64,000 nucleotides of DNA from Gymnothorax reevesii (GCA_029721435.1 CM056582.1:40382611-40446610); one strand, 5' to 3'. Numbered from the stretch's first letter, positions 1 to 11,972 are shown. Numbers and translations are program-made. The notes: generated by a model from the letters alone, not told the origin.

Positions 1-1862
1 ATACTTGTAAGCACATCATTTTCATTTACACACATCTTTGGTGTTTTGCATGATATAAAATGAAAAATCTTGACCAATCATATCATCATTTACATATGCT
101 GGAGCTTAGACTGCTGATTTTCAGCTTAATATGACGCACTGCACGTGTCCGTAAGTCGGACAGGGTTTTAATATATCTCCATGTCCGACAGCCGGATGGT
201 TTCAGTATAACTCCGTGTCCGACAGTCGAATATTGTTTTTTAATTTCTTCAAATCTACTGAATCTTTAAGATCGCAAACGTGAATGTTTTGATTAGAGGG
301 TTCGGGTCTTCGAGATGAGTACCGAGAATTTCAATCAATATTTCTGTTTAAGCTCGGACAGAGATCATCTAATACTCCGTTCCCGAAAATCATAAAAGTT
401 CTCTTGTTTCGAGCATTCCAGGAATTATTAGACGTAGGCTACAAACTTGGTCATGTTTGTTTTCGACCTTCACAAAATGCAAATTGATAGCTATCGACTT
501 TTCTTCGTCTTTTTATTTGTCTTTTCTTCCGTTGAAGATAGACTTTATTATTTAGTCTTTATTCGGTCTCTCTTTTGAAAATTAGTCAGATGGATCAAAC
601 AGATTAACGCTTTATTTCCACACCAGAGATAAAATAGCGCTTGTAGTCAGTGAGCAAATCAATTCCATTACCATTGACATTGTGAATTAAATATCGGATG
701 CACGATCAAGACTGTCCGACGCGAAGTGCAAAATACTCAATGTCCGGCAGCCTGCAAAAAGTGAAAGTATTGATATTAGAACTGATTTATTTCGAAATAA
801 GGAATAAAAATATATCACCAACTGACAGAACATCCAAAAAAGATGGCCCGCATATAAATAAATCGCAGTGTTCATTGGATGTTCGGTTTGTTGTTAAAAT
901 ATTTCTTTATTTTTTATTTCGCTATCAATCTGTTCTAATTGTCCTCTTTTATGTTTTTTTATTTTTATTTTTTGGGCTGTCAGACACGGACATTGTCGAC
1001 TCACTTTATTGAGCAGAGCTCAAACAGAAACATTTATTGAAATTCTCGGCACTCATCTTGAAAAACTGAGCCCTCTTATCAAAACATTCACGTTTAATAT
1101 CTAAAAGATTCAGTAGATTTGAAGAAATTAAAAACAATAATCAACTGTCGGACTCGGCGTTATATTGAAACCATCCGACTGTCGGACACGGTCCACGGAG
1201 ATATATTAAAACTGTCCGACTTTCGGACACGTAGACACTGCGTAATACGAAAGGAGGCTGACAATCAAGGACATGTCTGCTCTGAGGATACAAGTCAGTG
1301 GTCCTGAAATATGTGTTTCTCTTCTATAACACTCATTCTACATCTCGGAGGCGACGTTTTTCCTGACATGGGCTTTCCTCACATTTCAAACGAGGCAAAG
1401 CTCGGTGAGGAAACATTAGGAGAGACACAGGCCGAAGGAACTGGGACACAACACCGGGGGAGAAGCAGGTTCGTGCAGCTGTGCGCCGCGGACGTGCACT
1501 AAAAAACAACCGTGTCGCATCAAATGCGCACCGCCACGGGTTTTGAGAATGGGTTTGAGCACGCGCAAAAAACGCTTCGTCTGAATGCTTCGGTTGAACT
1601 GAGGCGGCGGCCAAAATCATCCCTTTGCAGACAGGCAGGGAAAACCCGCTCCCCTAACTGTCGCGCTTGGTGATTTGGGGAGGTGGGTGTTTCCTTATCC
1701 CAATGCTGAGGCTCGCAGGCACACACAAACACTTTACGTGTTTCCATGTCCCAGCACATTGACTTGCAGGCGCACAAAAAGACCGAGATACAGAACATAA
1801 ACTAGTCGAACTCAGTCGCGGGCCGGATTGGAAGGTTCCAATCCGCCGATTGCCGACCCCTG
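1..1862. mobile_element. hAT-type element, copy A (left end lies before the window)
   Basis: The right end reads ATTGCCGACCCCTG at 1849-1862 and is followed by ATGTAGGC (1863-1870). The homologous element at 48125 starts CAGGGGTAGGCAAT and is preceded by the same ATGTAGGC (48117-48124). The termini are 14-bp inverted repeats with one mismatch and the flanks are an exact 8-bp target duplication, which is diagnostic of hAT superfamily transposition. Position 1 corresponds to 48279, so about 154 bp of the element lie upstream and the full element would be about 2.0 kb. No transposase is readable, so it is non-autonomous. A long inverted repeat occupies 135-1243. Confidence 0.75.
135..1243. repeat. 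Long inverted repeat (foldback) inside hAT copy A
   Basis: The left arm (about 135-355) and the right arm (about 1012-1243) are reverse complements over roughly 220 bp with scattered mismatches. Both arms carry several short palindromes built on TGTCCGAC/GTCGGACA, for example near 150-170, 180-195 and 205-220 and their mirror images at 1150-1230. The 650-bp spacer is AT-rich and has no recognisable protein. It could be a separate foldback element nested in the hAT element, or the sub-terminal repeats of the hAT element itself. Confidence 0.7.
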
Positions 1863-1870
1863 ATGTAGGC

Positions 1871-2621
1871 TCTTTAGCCTGTAAAAAAGTCGGCAAGTTA
1901 TTATCAGTAATGGTAATGAAATCTAATCACACGTTTTCCAGCTAAGATTACCTCAGTAGGCGCTTCTTTTTACTCAAAAGAAAAATGATTTATGACAGGC
2001 CATGACTACGCCTATCAGAAATGAAATACAAATACAATACAAAAATGTCTTCAAGTCTAATAATTGAACAGTTGAAATTTCCTCTTAACACGGCCGGCGC
2101 CATAATTATTTCACCCCCTGCGATCTAACAGCGACAATATAATGGGCTACATTCAGTAGCCTACATAAATATAATTTAATTATCATAAGGTCTATGCGCT
2201 GTCACTTAAGGACAATTTTTTATTCCCTACAGCGAGAGCGACATTTCAGAATTCTTCTGCGAATGAAGATTATTTCGGTGAAGAGTGTGGTGTCCTTCAT
2301 TATGTTTTCTAATCAGACAGCTGTTCCAATCGGACAGCTGACAGCGCATTAAAAAGTGCGGAGCTGCATATTGTCAGGCCACATTGATTGTTATTAGCTT
2401 ATTTTACTGGCTTCAAATATTTTGAACAATTAGACCTACAGTCCTAACGATTTAATTATCCAAATAGCGGCCAATTAAATGATTTGCCGACAGTAATGCT
2501 GAGGGTAAAGCAGCCATTTACAATGTAATTGCAATATTCCTAGCATGGACTGTTCAGTGGTTCCAAGACCGTACCTCTACAAGGCCACTGAAAGAAAAAT
2601 TTCACTGTCTCGAGACACCCC
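1871..2621. other. Non-coding tract shared by segments A and A'
   Basis: No gene is visible. The part after 2058 matches 51631 onward; 1718-2057 is absent from A'. A short stretch near 2095-2160 resembles, in reverse orientation, the tract near 39660 in the tandem units (the GTCGCTGTTAGATCGCA block), suggesting a shared old repeat. Confidence 0.5.
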
Positions 2622-2805
2622 GGACCAGTGGTCTGGACCAGTCCCCTAGTGGAGCAGGACAGTTACTGCAGTGGTCTATGCTCCAAAGACCAGTGGTCCG
2701 GACCAGTCCCCTAGTGGAGCAGGACAGTTACTGCAGTGCTCCGTGCTCCAAGGTCCAGTCCCCTAGTGGAGCAGGACAGTAATTACAGTGGTCCGTGTTA
2801 CAGGA
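2622..2805. repeat. Minisatellite, about 65-bp unit, three copies
   Basis: Three tandem units share the core GTCCCCTAGTGGAGCAGGAC followed by AGTTACTGCAGTG. The third unit is shortened. The same array is at 52185-52375. Confidence 0.75.
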
Positions 2806-3500
2806 CAGTACAGTGCACAAAACGTTACAGCCCCTGCTGCGGTTCCGGGCTGCTCTGAACATACATATATGTAACAAGTGTACAGTAACACAATTTTGCA
2901 TTATGACAGACACAACTCAGCCTGATTTGTTTTTAGATTATCTATATGCCGATCAAACAGACACTGAAATTTAGACGCTAATATTGGCAAGATGCTATTT
3001 TTATTTACAACGTGAACTAACGGTACGACTAACAGGAAGTTTGAGCTGTTGGCCAAGGCAGCTAACGATACTATAGTTTGAATAAAATGTGCCACATTGT
3101 TTCAAAATATTAGCTTGTCATTAGTCTTGAAAATAAAGTACGGCTTGTATTTGCTCAAAGTTATAATTGAATAACTCCTGATGTCAGACCTGTCAGTTTA
3201 CAGTTAGCTACTTGAGCCCCTGTAGTCATCTGTTTTATTATTCTTATTCGTATTATTTTACACTAAATATAAAACTATGTTACTATCGTTCATCCAAAAA
3301 GGTTTTTCTTACCTGTGACTCGGACATTATGGAGGATAACGTTGAAAAAAGAAAAGAAAAGAAGCTTCGGCAAGTCGGCGTTGTCAGGTAATGTATATGC
3401 AGGTGGATCAGAAGCGCGTGCATCAGGTGCGTCTGGTCGGAGGAGCTTGGGGCAGAGCTGATAGGATGAGAACCGTGTGGACTCAATCCGAACCTTTTTC
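2806..3500. other. Non-coding tract
   Basis: Nothing recognisable on either strand. Short open frames here, such as 3283-3486 minus, have no family resemblance. The tract is conserved in A' at 52376-53084 only because the whole segment is duplicated. Confidence 0.4.
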
Positions 3501-3962
3501 AAGGTTTCTGCCTACGTAGCCTTTAATTATTTAGGGCATGTGATTTCTCTGCCATCTGAACATAGCCCAGGCCGACAAGAGTGACACAAGTCCGAAGTTT
3601 CTTAGGGCTAGCGTCATATTACAGAAGGTTCATACTGAAGGTTTGCTTTAATTACTGAACCCCTGTACAGATAAACTGACAAAGGTGCTAAGTTTGAGTG
3701 GTCTGAAAAATGTGAAAAGGCTTTCAATGACCTAAAATCCAAATTGACGTTGACACCATTGCTTGCATATCCTGATCCAAGCAAAGGGTTCATTCTTGAT
3801 ATGGACGCGTGTGACAATGGTATAGGGCCTGTCCTTTCTCAGACGCATGAGATGGAGGAAAGAGTCATGGCTTGCACTCTCAAAGCAGGAGAAAAAGTAC
3901 TCCACAACAAAAAAAGAGCTCCTTGCCGTTGTGACATTTTTAAAGCATTTCAGACACTACCT
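3501..3962 (+). pseudogene. Ty3/gypsy RT-RNase H fragment
   Basis: The translation shows the RT/RNase H connection of a gypsy-type Pol: an LGHVIS-like block near 3520-3545, then a WSEKCEKAFNDLK block near 3700-3735, then the start of RNase H (DMDACDNGIG, VLSQ) at 3800-3845, ending in a degraded LHNKK-ELLA region. Frames shift and a stretch present in A' (between 53120 and 53160) is missing here. It stops abruptly against Tc1 sequence at 3963. It belongs to a different gypsy family from the chromovirus at 4788. Confidence 0.75.
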
Positions 3963-4612
3963 CTATGATGCTCCATCAATGAAGCGCAGCTCCTCAGGAC
4001 CAGAAGCACTCATGCAGCCCCAGACCATGATGCTGCCACCACCATGTTTGACTGTAGGCAGTACACACTTGTCTTGGTACTCCTCACCAGGGCACCGCCA
4101 CATATGCTGAACACCATCTGAACCGAGCAAGTTTATCTCGGTCCTGTCAGACCATAGAGCATGGTTCCAGTTGTTCGTGTTCTTGGACTGGTTGTCTTCA
4201 GCAAACAGTTTTCGGGCTTTCTTGTGGGTTAGCTTCAGAAGAGGCTTCCGTCTTTGCCGACGGCCATGCAGACCGACTTGGTGCACTGCATGGCGTATGG
4301 TCTGAGCCTGAGCACTGACAGGCTGTTATCCCACTGCTGCAACCTCATCTGCCAGCACTCCTGCGTCTGTTTTCTGAAGCTAATTTTTGAACCTGACGCA
4401 GAGCGCAAGGACTCAACCTCTTCGGTCAACCCTGCCGAGGCCTGTTCTGAGTAGAACTGAGTAGTAGTCTTGGAAAACTGCTGGATAACCTTGGCCACCG
4501 TGCTGTAGCTCAGTTTCATGGTTTCACAGATCTTCTTCTAGCTTAGACCATCTTTGTGAAGAGCAACAATTCTCTTTTTCAGATCCTCAGAGAGTTCTTT
4601 CTTGCAAAACAT
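3963..4612 (-). pseudogene. Tc1/mariner transposase, broken N-terminal part
   Basis: Reading from an ATG at 4612, the product starts with the Tc1-type helix-turn-helix region (MFCKKELSEDLKKRI) and continues into the catalytic core with WSDRTEINLLG (first catalytic Asp) and VKHGGGSIMVWGCMSASGP near the 3963 end. There is an in-frame stop early in the HTH region, a frameshift near 4250, and the second Asp and Glu of the DDE triad are missing because the gene ends at the junction with gypsy sequence. The corresponding fragment in A' is 53572-54221. Confidence 0.85.
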
Positions 4613-5248
4613 GGCACAATATTCAAACACAGTAAGGGAAAAAGTGCCTCCCACCCGCCCGTTGCATTTTCAAATACATGTCAACACGCTCTTTTTAGGA
4701 CACAATGAAAATTAAAATGCAATCTGTTAGTGTCTCATCAAGGGAGGTCTTCCGCTAGGACGTCACTCACTAGGGGCGCGAAAGAAATGTAATGGTTTAG
4801 AAGCTTTGAGAGCTCTTTTCGTTGCTCTCGTCTGGGACTATATCGTTTCGCTCCCAATCGGATTCCTGGGCCGGCTGGCATTGATTGAGGGCGTTGCCCA
4901 GACTCTATTTAAGCTCCAGTTTCACCTCGTATCCTTTGCTAGAGTGTCAGTGTCATATTTGCGCTTTAGCCGGTAAGGTCTTGAGACAGCACTGTTAAGG
5001 ACTTAGTTGCATATTTGAGGCCTAGTGATAATAAGAGAGGGAATTTTTGTTTTATGTTTCCCTTTTCTTTTGGTATCTTCGAGCTCGCCTATTTTTCTAC
5101 CTTGGATGGCGTCCAGGTTGTGGTAGCGTGAGTCTCACATTTTCAGTCTGTTTAAGTCTCTCAGCACGCTGCAGTTTTTTCCATTTATTTCTGGCCACTG
5201 CTTTTGGCGTCCAATTTCGAACCGCCATCACAGTACACTCTAGCCATC

Positions 5249-6020
5249 ATGGAGACACCAGCGGTGGCGGAAATTAAGAGGGTTGTTGCCAGCCAGCAAG
5301 ATTTGTTGACAGGTTTCACTAAAGGACTTTCTGGCTTGGGCAACTAGCAATCTGAATGAGTTGAGAGACTACACCTGTAAGAGAACGCGTTTAAGAATCA
5401 AGAGAGCGTTCTGTTGGGCTTGACTGAGAGTATTAAATCTCTCGCTACACAAGTTTCGCAAAAAGTTGCAGAAGCACCATTCATACGTCCTCCCCGAGAA
5501 CCAAAGTTACAACTGCCCCAAAGATATAGTGGCGTGGCCGGAAAGTGTAAGGATTTCATCGCCCAGTGTGAAATATTTTTTAAGCCTCAACCGTCATTAT
5601 TTGTGAATGAGGATTCTCGGGTAGCATTTTATATTATCACTGCTGGCTGGCACAGCACTGACTTGGGTCGGCCCACTAATCAGATCTAATTCACAGGTCG
5701 TAGATTCTGTGGAGGCCCTTGTTAGGGAGATGCTGTCTGTTTTTGATCAAGACATTTGTGGTCAAGACACAGCTACGCGTTTGATGCACCTTAAACAGGG
5801 CAAAGAAAGTGCAGCTGAATTCTCGATTGCTTTCTGTTCTCTGCCCACAGAGACAGGCTGGCCAGAGGCTCCTCTTATGACCGTATTTAGCCGTGCCCTT
5901 ACTGATGAGATTAAGGACACTCTGGCTACTTTAGAACCCTGCTCGACTTTTGAATCCTTAGTTTGTACGGCTGTGCGAATTGAAAAGCACACGCGAACGC
6001 AACAGGGAAAAGTTAAATAG
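5249..6020 (+). pseudogene. Gag, chromovirus copy A
   Basis: It starts METPAVAEIKR at 5249 and has a capsid-like central region (RYSGVAGKCKDFIAQCEIFF near 5520-5580, then FVNEDSRVAF) typical of Ty3/gypsy Gag in fish. In-frame stops near 5347 and 5357 and a frameshift near 5690 break it into pieces (5414-5689 and 5709-6020 are the longest open parts). Copy C at 27343 keeps a longer open frame for the same protein, which confirms the reading. Confidence 0.85.
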
Positions 6021-6147
6021 ATTCCCGCTGGCTGACAATGGGGCTAAAGTCAGCCTATTCCACCCACTAAAGATTCTACTCCAGTTGAGTCCATGCAAGT
6101 TGATGGTTCGCTTGACCGTTGAACTAAGAGACCAACTCGCAGAGGAG

Positions 6148-6562
6148 TAATCTGCCTTAATTGTAATTAGCCGGGTCATATCCGTCCACTTTGACCTAAG
6201 CTTCGGGGAAACAGAAAACCCCTCTCGCGATTCAGGGGGCGCTAGAGGGGCAGACCCAATTTCCCTTCCGAACACTAATCCCTGTAGAACATTCTGTGGG
6301 GAGCAAGAGAATTACCATTGAAGTGTTTGTGGACTTGGGTGCAGTTGATTGTTTCATGGATATTAAATGGGCTAGGAAGCACTCTGTTCCCACTGGTATG
6401 CTTTATCACAGTCAAGCTCTTAGAAATTTGGACGGTCGCCCGTTGGGCACGGGAGTTAAAATTGAAGTTTCGGAGCCACTAAAAATGTACATTTCCTTTG
6501 GTGACCACCCTGAGGAGGTTCGGTTTTTTATTATCAGGTCCCCCATTTTCTTATTGTTTTAG
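6148..6562 (+). pseudogene. Gag zinc knuckle and aspartic protease remnant, copy A
   Basis: A degenerate CCHC knuckle lies at 6157-6198, with stop codons inside it, including at the fourth ligand position. The protease follows at 6296-6562 with VDLGAVDCFMD. The catalytic DSG motif of this family, intact in copy C near 28275, is changed to DLG, so the enzyme would be inactive even without the other breaks. Confidence 0.75.
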
Positions 6563-6681
6563 AGCATTCATGGTTATGGGAACATAAACCTTGTATCAGT
6601 TGAGGGGAACAGAATAATGCTATCGTCCACTGGGGCCCCAAGTGTGACTCAAGTGAGACTTATTTTTCCGGACGTCAAGCC

Positions 6682-7400
6682 ATGTGGCAGGCTGACACCG
6701 AGAGTGAGTGTGAGGAAGTTATCTCACCGTACCCTCCTAGACCAGTAAAAGGGGTAGAGGAGGGGTTGGAATGGGATCCTCAATTTGACTGGCGACAGCC
6801 AGAGGACGATTACCTTTTGGAGGATTTTAGCGATTCTGAATCAGTCACAGAGACATTAGATTTGGAGCATGGTGAGGAATTTGGGGCCACCCTGAACTTT
6901 CACTTGCCTTCCAATGTTGCCAGGGATTATGCTGCCCCCATTATTGTGCTCATCAAGAAGAATACCTCCTCAGCCTTTTTTTGGTCTCATGCAGCTGATG
7001 CTGCCTTTCAGGAATTAAAGAAACATTTCAGCTCAGAGCCTATTTTGGTTTTGCCCGATCCCTCCCTCCCATTTGTTGTGGAGGTAGATACTTCTGAGGT
7101 GGGCGTGGGTGCTATTTTGTCTCAGCGCCCTCATTGGGATAATAAGCTTCACCCATGCGCGTACTTCTCCCGGTCTTTGTCCGCCGCAGAACGCAATTAT
7201 AGTATTGGTGACCGAGAGTTATTAGCGGTCAAGTTGGCGCTCAAGGAGTAGCGCCACTGGTTGGAGGGAGCTGAGCACCTTTTTGTGGTATGGACCGACT
7301 ATAAGAACCTCCAATATATATTCAGCAAACCAAGCGGCGTAATTCCATGCTAACTTATAGCCTGGGCTCTAAAAATATTAAGCCTGACGCCCTCTCATGA
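6682..7400 (+). pseudogene. Pol RNase H remnant with RT deleted, copy A
   Basis: A 189-codon frame (6682-7251) begins in an acidic linker, lacks the whole RT palm, and enters the RNase H region ([51 protein letters not shown]). It ends in a stop at 7249 and continues out of frame ([10 protein letters not shown] near 7290-7320) with an extra TA in the TATATA tract. The identical deletion in A' shows it predates the segmental duplication. Confidence 0.8.
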
Positions 7401-7586
7401 ATGTATAATCATAATCCTACCCCGGAGCCAGTTATTCCTTCTGCCCAGATCGTGGCACCCATTCAATGGGGGGTTGAGGCGGTGGTTCAGGAGGTGTTGA
7501 AATCCGATCTCGGTCCTGGGGGGGAGCCTGCTGGCTGTTTGTTTGTTCCGCTTAGGGTTAGGCCACAGGTCCTAGAGTAGGGACAC

Positions 7587-8640
7587 TCATCCCGCTTGGC
7601 AGGGCACCCAGGGGCCCATCGGACCAAGCAGTTCTTTGGCTAACGTTTTTGGTGGTCGGATATGATGAGGGACACTCGGGAGTTTGTTGCTGCCTGTGGC
7701 GTATGTTCCAGGAATAAGACTTCCCACCTCCCTCCCTCTGGTCTGCTGCAACCTTTGCCCGTTCCCAAGCGCCCTTGATCTCATATCGTGTTCGATTTTG
7801 TTACGGGGCTGCCTGTATCTGACGGCAACACGGTCATTTTGGTCGTGGTTGATCGTTTTTCTAAAGCAGCTCATTTTGTCGCGCTACCCAAGCTGCCTTC
7901 GGCGCGGGAGACAGCGCATCTTGCGGTTAACAATGTGCTCCTGTTACATGGACTTACGGAGGATGTCGTCTCTGACCAAGGCCCTCAGTTTATGGCCAGA
8001 ATGTGGCAGGAATTTTGCAAGCACTGAGTCTCTCCTCTGGCTCTCACCCAGAGACTAATGGGCAGACGGAACGAACTAATCAGTCTCTAGAAAACAGTCT
8101 TCGATGTTTGGCGGCGGATAATCCCTCGTCGTGGAGTCGATTTTTAGCTTGAGCCGAATATTCCCATAACTCGCTGTGTAATTCCTCCACGGGGCTTTCC
8201 CCGTTTGAGGCCCAGGTGGGTTACCAACCCCCACTATCCTCGGAATTTGAGAATGATTCCAAGATTCCCTCAGTCAACCAGTTAATTTGTCGCTGTCGGT
8301 CGGTTAGGACTAAGGTCCGTTCTTCTCTGTTTCGCTTGTGGTGCAAACAAAAATCCTTCGCTGATAGAAGGCGTCGTTTGGCCCCGTCTTATCGGGTTGG
8401 GCAGAGAGATTGGCTGTCTACCCGGGACCTCCCCTTGAAGGTAGAATCCCGAAAACTGGCGCCCGCTATATTGACCCGTTCAAAATAGTGCGGAATAACA
8501 ATCCGGTCACGGTCCAGTTGATGCTCCCGAGATCTTTACGCATACATCCGTCATTCCTCGTCTCTCGGATTAAGCCGGTTAGCACTAGCGTCCTAACACC
8601 CGCCGACACACTCCTGTTGCCGCCACGAATGGTTGAGGGG
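7587..8640 (+). pseudogene. Integrase remnant, chromovirus copy A
   Basis: The H2C2 zinc-binding segment is at about 7600-7730 ([17 protein letters not shown]). The catalytic core follows ([10 protein letters not shown] at 7790, [17 protein letters not shown] at 7845, SDQGPQF near 7970), then a shifted segment around 8040-8220. Breaks include a stop near 7640, a frameshift near 7775 and another near 8025. The C-terminal part up to about 8580 is in several frames. Confidence 0.8.
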
Positions 8641-8642
8641 GG

Positions 8643-8835
8643 GCCGGTTTATACCGTGCGCTGCATTCTGGCAGAGAGGCGTGTAGGTCGTGGAGTCTAG
8701 TTCCTCGTAGACTGCAAAGGATATGGTCCCGAGGAGCGGTGCTTGGTCCCTTCGCGGGATATTCTGGATCCCTCGCTAATTTCGGAGTTTCTGGCACAGG
8801 GTTCCTTGGGGACTTCTGGAGCTGTCCCTTAGAGG
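8643..8835 (+). pseudogene. Integrase C-terminal chromodomain remnant
   Basis: The translation reads YTVRCILAERRVGRG, a stop, then [20 protein letters not shown] and [10 protein letters not shown]. This is the chromodomain layout (aromatic, VD-KGY, W/L-P-RDIL) at the end of chromoviral integrases, where it helps steer integration to modified histones. It is broken by one stop at 8698, and a usually aromatic position is changed. Confidence 0.75.
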
Positions 8836-8851
8836 GGGGGGGGGGGGGTCC

Positions 8852-8972
8852 TGTCATGGTTTAGAAGCTTTGAGAGCTCTTTTTGTTGCTGTCGTCCGGG
8901 ACTATATTGTTTCGCTCCCAATCGGATTCCTGGGCCAACTGGCATTAATGTGGGGCATTGCCCGGACTCTAT
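8852..8972 (+). repeat. Truncated 3' LTR of chromovirus copy A
   Basis: 121 bp match the first part of the 5' LTR at 4788 with several substitutions, then similarity stops near 8972. The polypurine tract lies immediately upstream, with an extended G run at 8834-8848. Confidence 0.8.
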
Positions 8973-11970
8973 GTAATGTATTATGTGCCATCGCGTTTTA
9001 GGCTACATTCCTCTTTGGATGTTGCCATCTCGGCAGCTAGTATGCTAGCTAACATTAACTTAGGAAATTTTTTGTATTTGATCTTCACATTTAAGCCATA
9101 TGATTTGATTTTTGCCCCAACTTTATTAACTGAGCTACCTAATAATATGCATGAACTTATCCGAGGCTTTACGGCAGTATTGTGCAACTGCAACCCAAGT
9201 GCGCTTGCAGATCAGATGTCAGACGTTTGCTAACTTGCTCGTGAGTCTGAAAGCAATTGCTTAGGTACAGCTAGCTACTTGTGATGCCAACTGGAGAAGC
9301 TCTTACAACACTGATTTGTCACTTTCAATGCCATCGCACACACAACCTCTTTCACCATTGATTAGCAGCTTCTTTAGGTAAAAGAACAAACTGACAGTTC
9401 AGCCTGAGACATTTTATTTTATAGCTATTTAAAGCAGCCTTATCCTTCCATGCGTGCAATAGCGTATTACATTACTCCAGAAAAAACGCTGTCCATCTTC
9501 CCACCCTGCTGACGCTAGTAAGGGGAAACGTTTGTCATCATTTTTACACTTTATCGATGTGATTCGGTTTTTGCCCTAGCTTCACAAGGCTTAATTATAA
9601 ATCCAAAACCCTCGCTGCATTTATTTTCACCATCCTTAAAATTGTCACTCAGCTGTCCATCGTGTCTAAAAACACCCTTCAGCTATGCCTACATTCAGAA
9701 TATAGAACGCATTCTCGTGGCTTATTGCTTAATATGCCTCGCAGACAAGTTTACACAAATATGTGCCATTTCACAAGCTACATGAGCTCAGAATTTATCA
9801 AGACATAATATATCTCATGTCATCATTTACATGTATGCGCGGAGCAAAACGCCTCATAATTTTGTGGTGCAATGTATAACAATGCTGATGAAAATAAATT
9901 TGACTATTTTTCAAGCAACTGTTGCTAATTGGGAAAAGTAAACTGCGAGAGGTTCTTGTTATTAAGTATTTAAACGTGAGGCAGAGTATCCTGCATATTA
10001 AGATCTATTTAAATATTGTGCAATACAAAATACACCATAACAAGACATATAACAAAATATTTTGAATATTCCCTACTCCCTCGATCTGGCGACACCCCCC
10101 CATGGGGTGCGGACAATGGAGTCAAAGAATCACTTTAATACAGATGGCCCCAGTTATTCACCTCTCAACATAATCAATGCGAATAATTCATCGACAAAAG
10201 TCAGTCTAATTCATCCATCGGCATAAACCGATACAATACATTCATCGGCGAAAACCAGTACAATTCGTTTCATTCAACCAGCGTTGAAAAGGCAAGAAAG
10301 CGGAAGGTTTTGAAACACACGCCAAGTTCGTAACTACAAGCAGGCAGTGGCCCTCTAGACCTCAGTCCCTCACTGCCTAAAGGAGGTATCTAGCCTCCCC
10401 TCCTGCTTCAGGAACAACTCCCCTATTCAACTGTCTTCACTGCCGGCAACTAAAAGTTGCAAGCAGCACCCTCCCATCCCAGTGCCACCGCCATAGGGGA
10501 AAAAACATCTCTTTCATGGCTCACACTGTTTTCTGTCCACTTTTCATCCAGCGTCCTCCTCCCTGCACGCCAAGCACAGGTGACCATCAAAAAAAATCAA
10601 ATGCCCCTCCTCCCTAAGCCGACGGAGGGAGACGGCAATCCTCCCTCTCACTACAATATGTACAGAGACCGTTGACGTCGGCATAGCATTAATGATCAGG
10701 TTGTGTGGGATCGTGATACGCGCATATTTACCCCTTTGTGCAGAAGCCAAATTTGGCTATTTATGGGTTACCCACTTTAATGCTGTATAATTCAAGATTT
10801 AAGCTTCACAAAGAGGAAAAATGTGGCTCAATTCAGGAAAGACACAGCATTTAGAATTACATTGTATTTCAGTTTATTTTCATGATTTTGGTAGAGAAAA
10901 TGAGCAGAAAACATAAAAAATCTTCATGAGAATTCACCATTGAAATTGCAAAAAAAATAATTCTGACGATTGAAAAACTGCTGGGGCTTAAAACTATACA
11001 TTTCTGGTATCATAAACTCCTTGAGCACAAGTAGAATTCATCTTCAAAATTACATTCTAGATTACCTACATGCTATTAGCCAAATTATACAGCTACCCAA
11101 GTGTCTCCCCAAAGTCTCATAATGATTTGCTGTCAAATAATGAAAAAAATCATGTATTTAACACAATTAAAGCTTTAAGGCATGAAATTTAATATGAACG
11201 AATGATTTTCTGGTTGAGTTTAGTATGAATGTATCAATATCAGTGCAGTTGAATATCAGTGGTCACCAGTAACCTCTCCAAATACGAAACATGCCTTTTC
11301 TCCATCAAAAAGTTTAGAGTTTTGGCCATTTTTCTTCAAAGCCAGCACAAACACGCATTAAATAAACTGCTAATTAAACGGTCAGAACATTCACCCTGTA
11401 ATGAAAGCTATCAGTCCCCTCTTCAAAGCTCACGAACCCATTTCAACACTTATAAGGAGCAAGTACACCTCACTAACTCAGTAATATCTGAATTCTGAAA
11501 TATACCTTATTTTAACTGAACAGACACCCCACTTTCAGGGAATATCAAATCCATTGCCTCTCCCGATTCAAAAGAAACGTGCAATGAACGTACCGGGGGT
11601 CCACACCAAAATGCACGGGCAGTTCGCGTTTTAAACAGGAAAACAACCTCGACATTCGACTTTGTTGAGAACATATACATTCCGAAACAGAAAAAAAAAA
11701 ACAAACAAAAATAGCAGCCTGACCTTTTTTGTGAATCCCTCCTCCAGAGACATTGACTGTATAAAATAGAGACCGATGTATCCAGTAGCAGGAACCCTCC
11801 GGTCCTGTTTCATTCGAAATAATTCCAAGAGAGCATATCGTTCTCATTTAAATCCTGTAATGTAACTGAACACTTCAAGCCAGTTTTGCGAACCGATTTT
11901 CTATAAATCCCGTCTATTTTAGCCGCGTAATGTGCATAACGTAGACAGGATACAACCGAGCCTGCTGATA
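8973..11970. other. Unassigned AT-rich tract
   Basis: I see no coding exon, transposon protein or RNA gene. Open frames here (8958-9233, 10457-10675, 11259-11498) show no family motif and no splice context I trust. A short repeat cluster sits at 10140-10275. This stretch has no counterpart in the A' side of the window. Confidence 0.4.
10140..10275. repeat. Short imperfect tandem repeat, about 31-bp unit
   Basis: Three to four diverged units share AATTCATC-GGC(A/G)-AAA-CC-GTACAAT, for example at 10187, 10210 and 10239. Boundaries are approximate. Confidence 0.35.
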
Positions 11971-11972
11971 CG

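Larger units (their letters stand above)
4788..8972 (+). mobile_element. Decayed chromovirus-type Ty3/gypsy element, copy A
   Basis: A 5' LTR starts at 4788 (TGTAATGGTTTAGAAGC) and a truncated 3' LTR starts at 8852 (TGTCATGGTTTAGAAGC) straight after a purine tract at 8831-8848. Between them, in order, are Gag, zinc knuckle, protease, RNase H, integrase and a C-terminal chromodomain, all with stops or frameshifts. The RT core is deleted: the reading jumps from a short linker near 6960 into the RNase H connection at 6976. Gene order plus chromodomain point to the chromovirus branch. Copies: A' (54397-63521, same RT deletion) and a related copy at 27107. Confidence 0.85.

Noticed and set aside
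698..1012. 104-codon plus-strand frame inside the foldback
   Set aside because: It lies in the spacer of an inverted repeat, has no recognisable motif, and is disrupted in A' by the solo LTR.
2622..2805. Possible CRISPR array
   Set aside because: Units are contiguous 65-bp repeats without unique spacers, in a eukaryotic context: a minisatellite.
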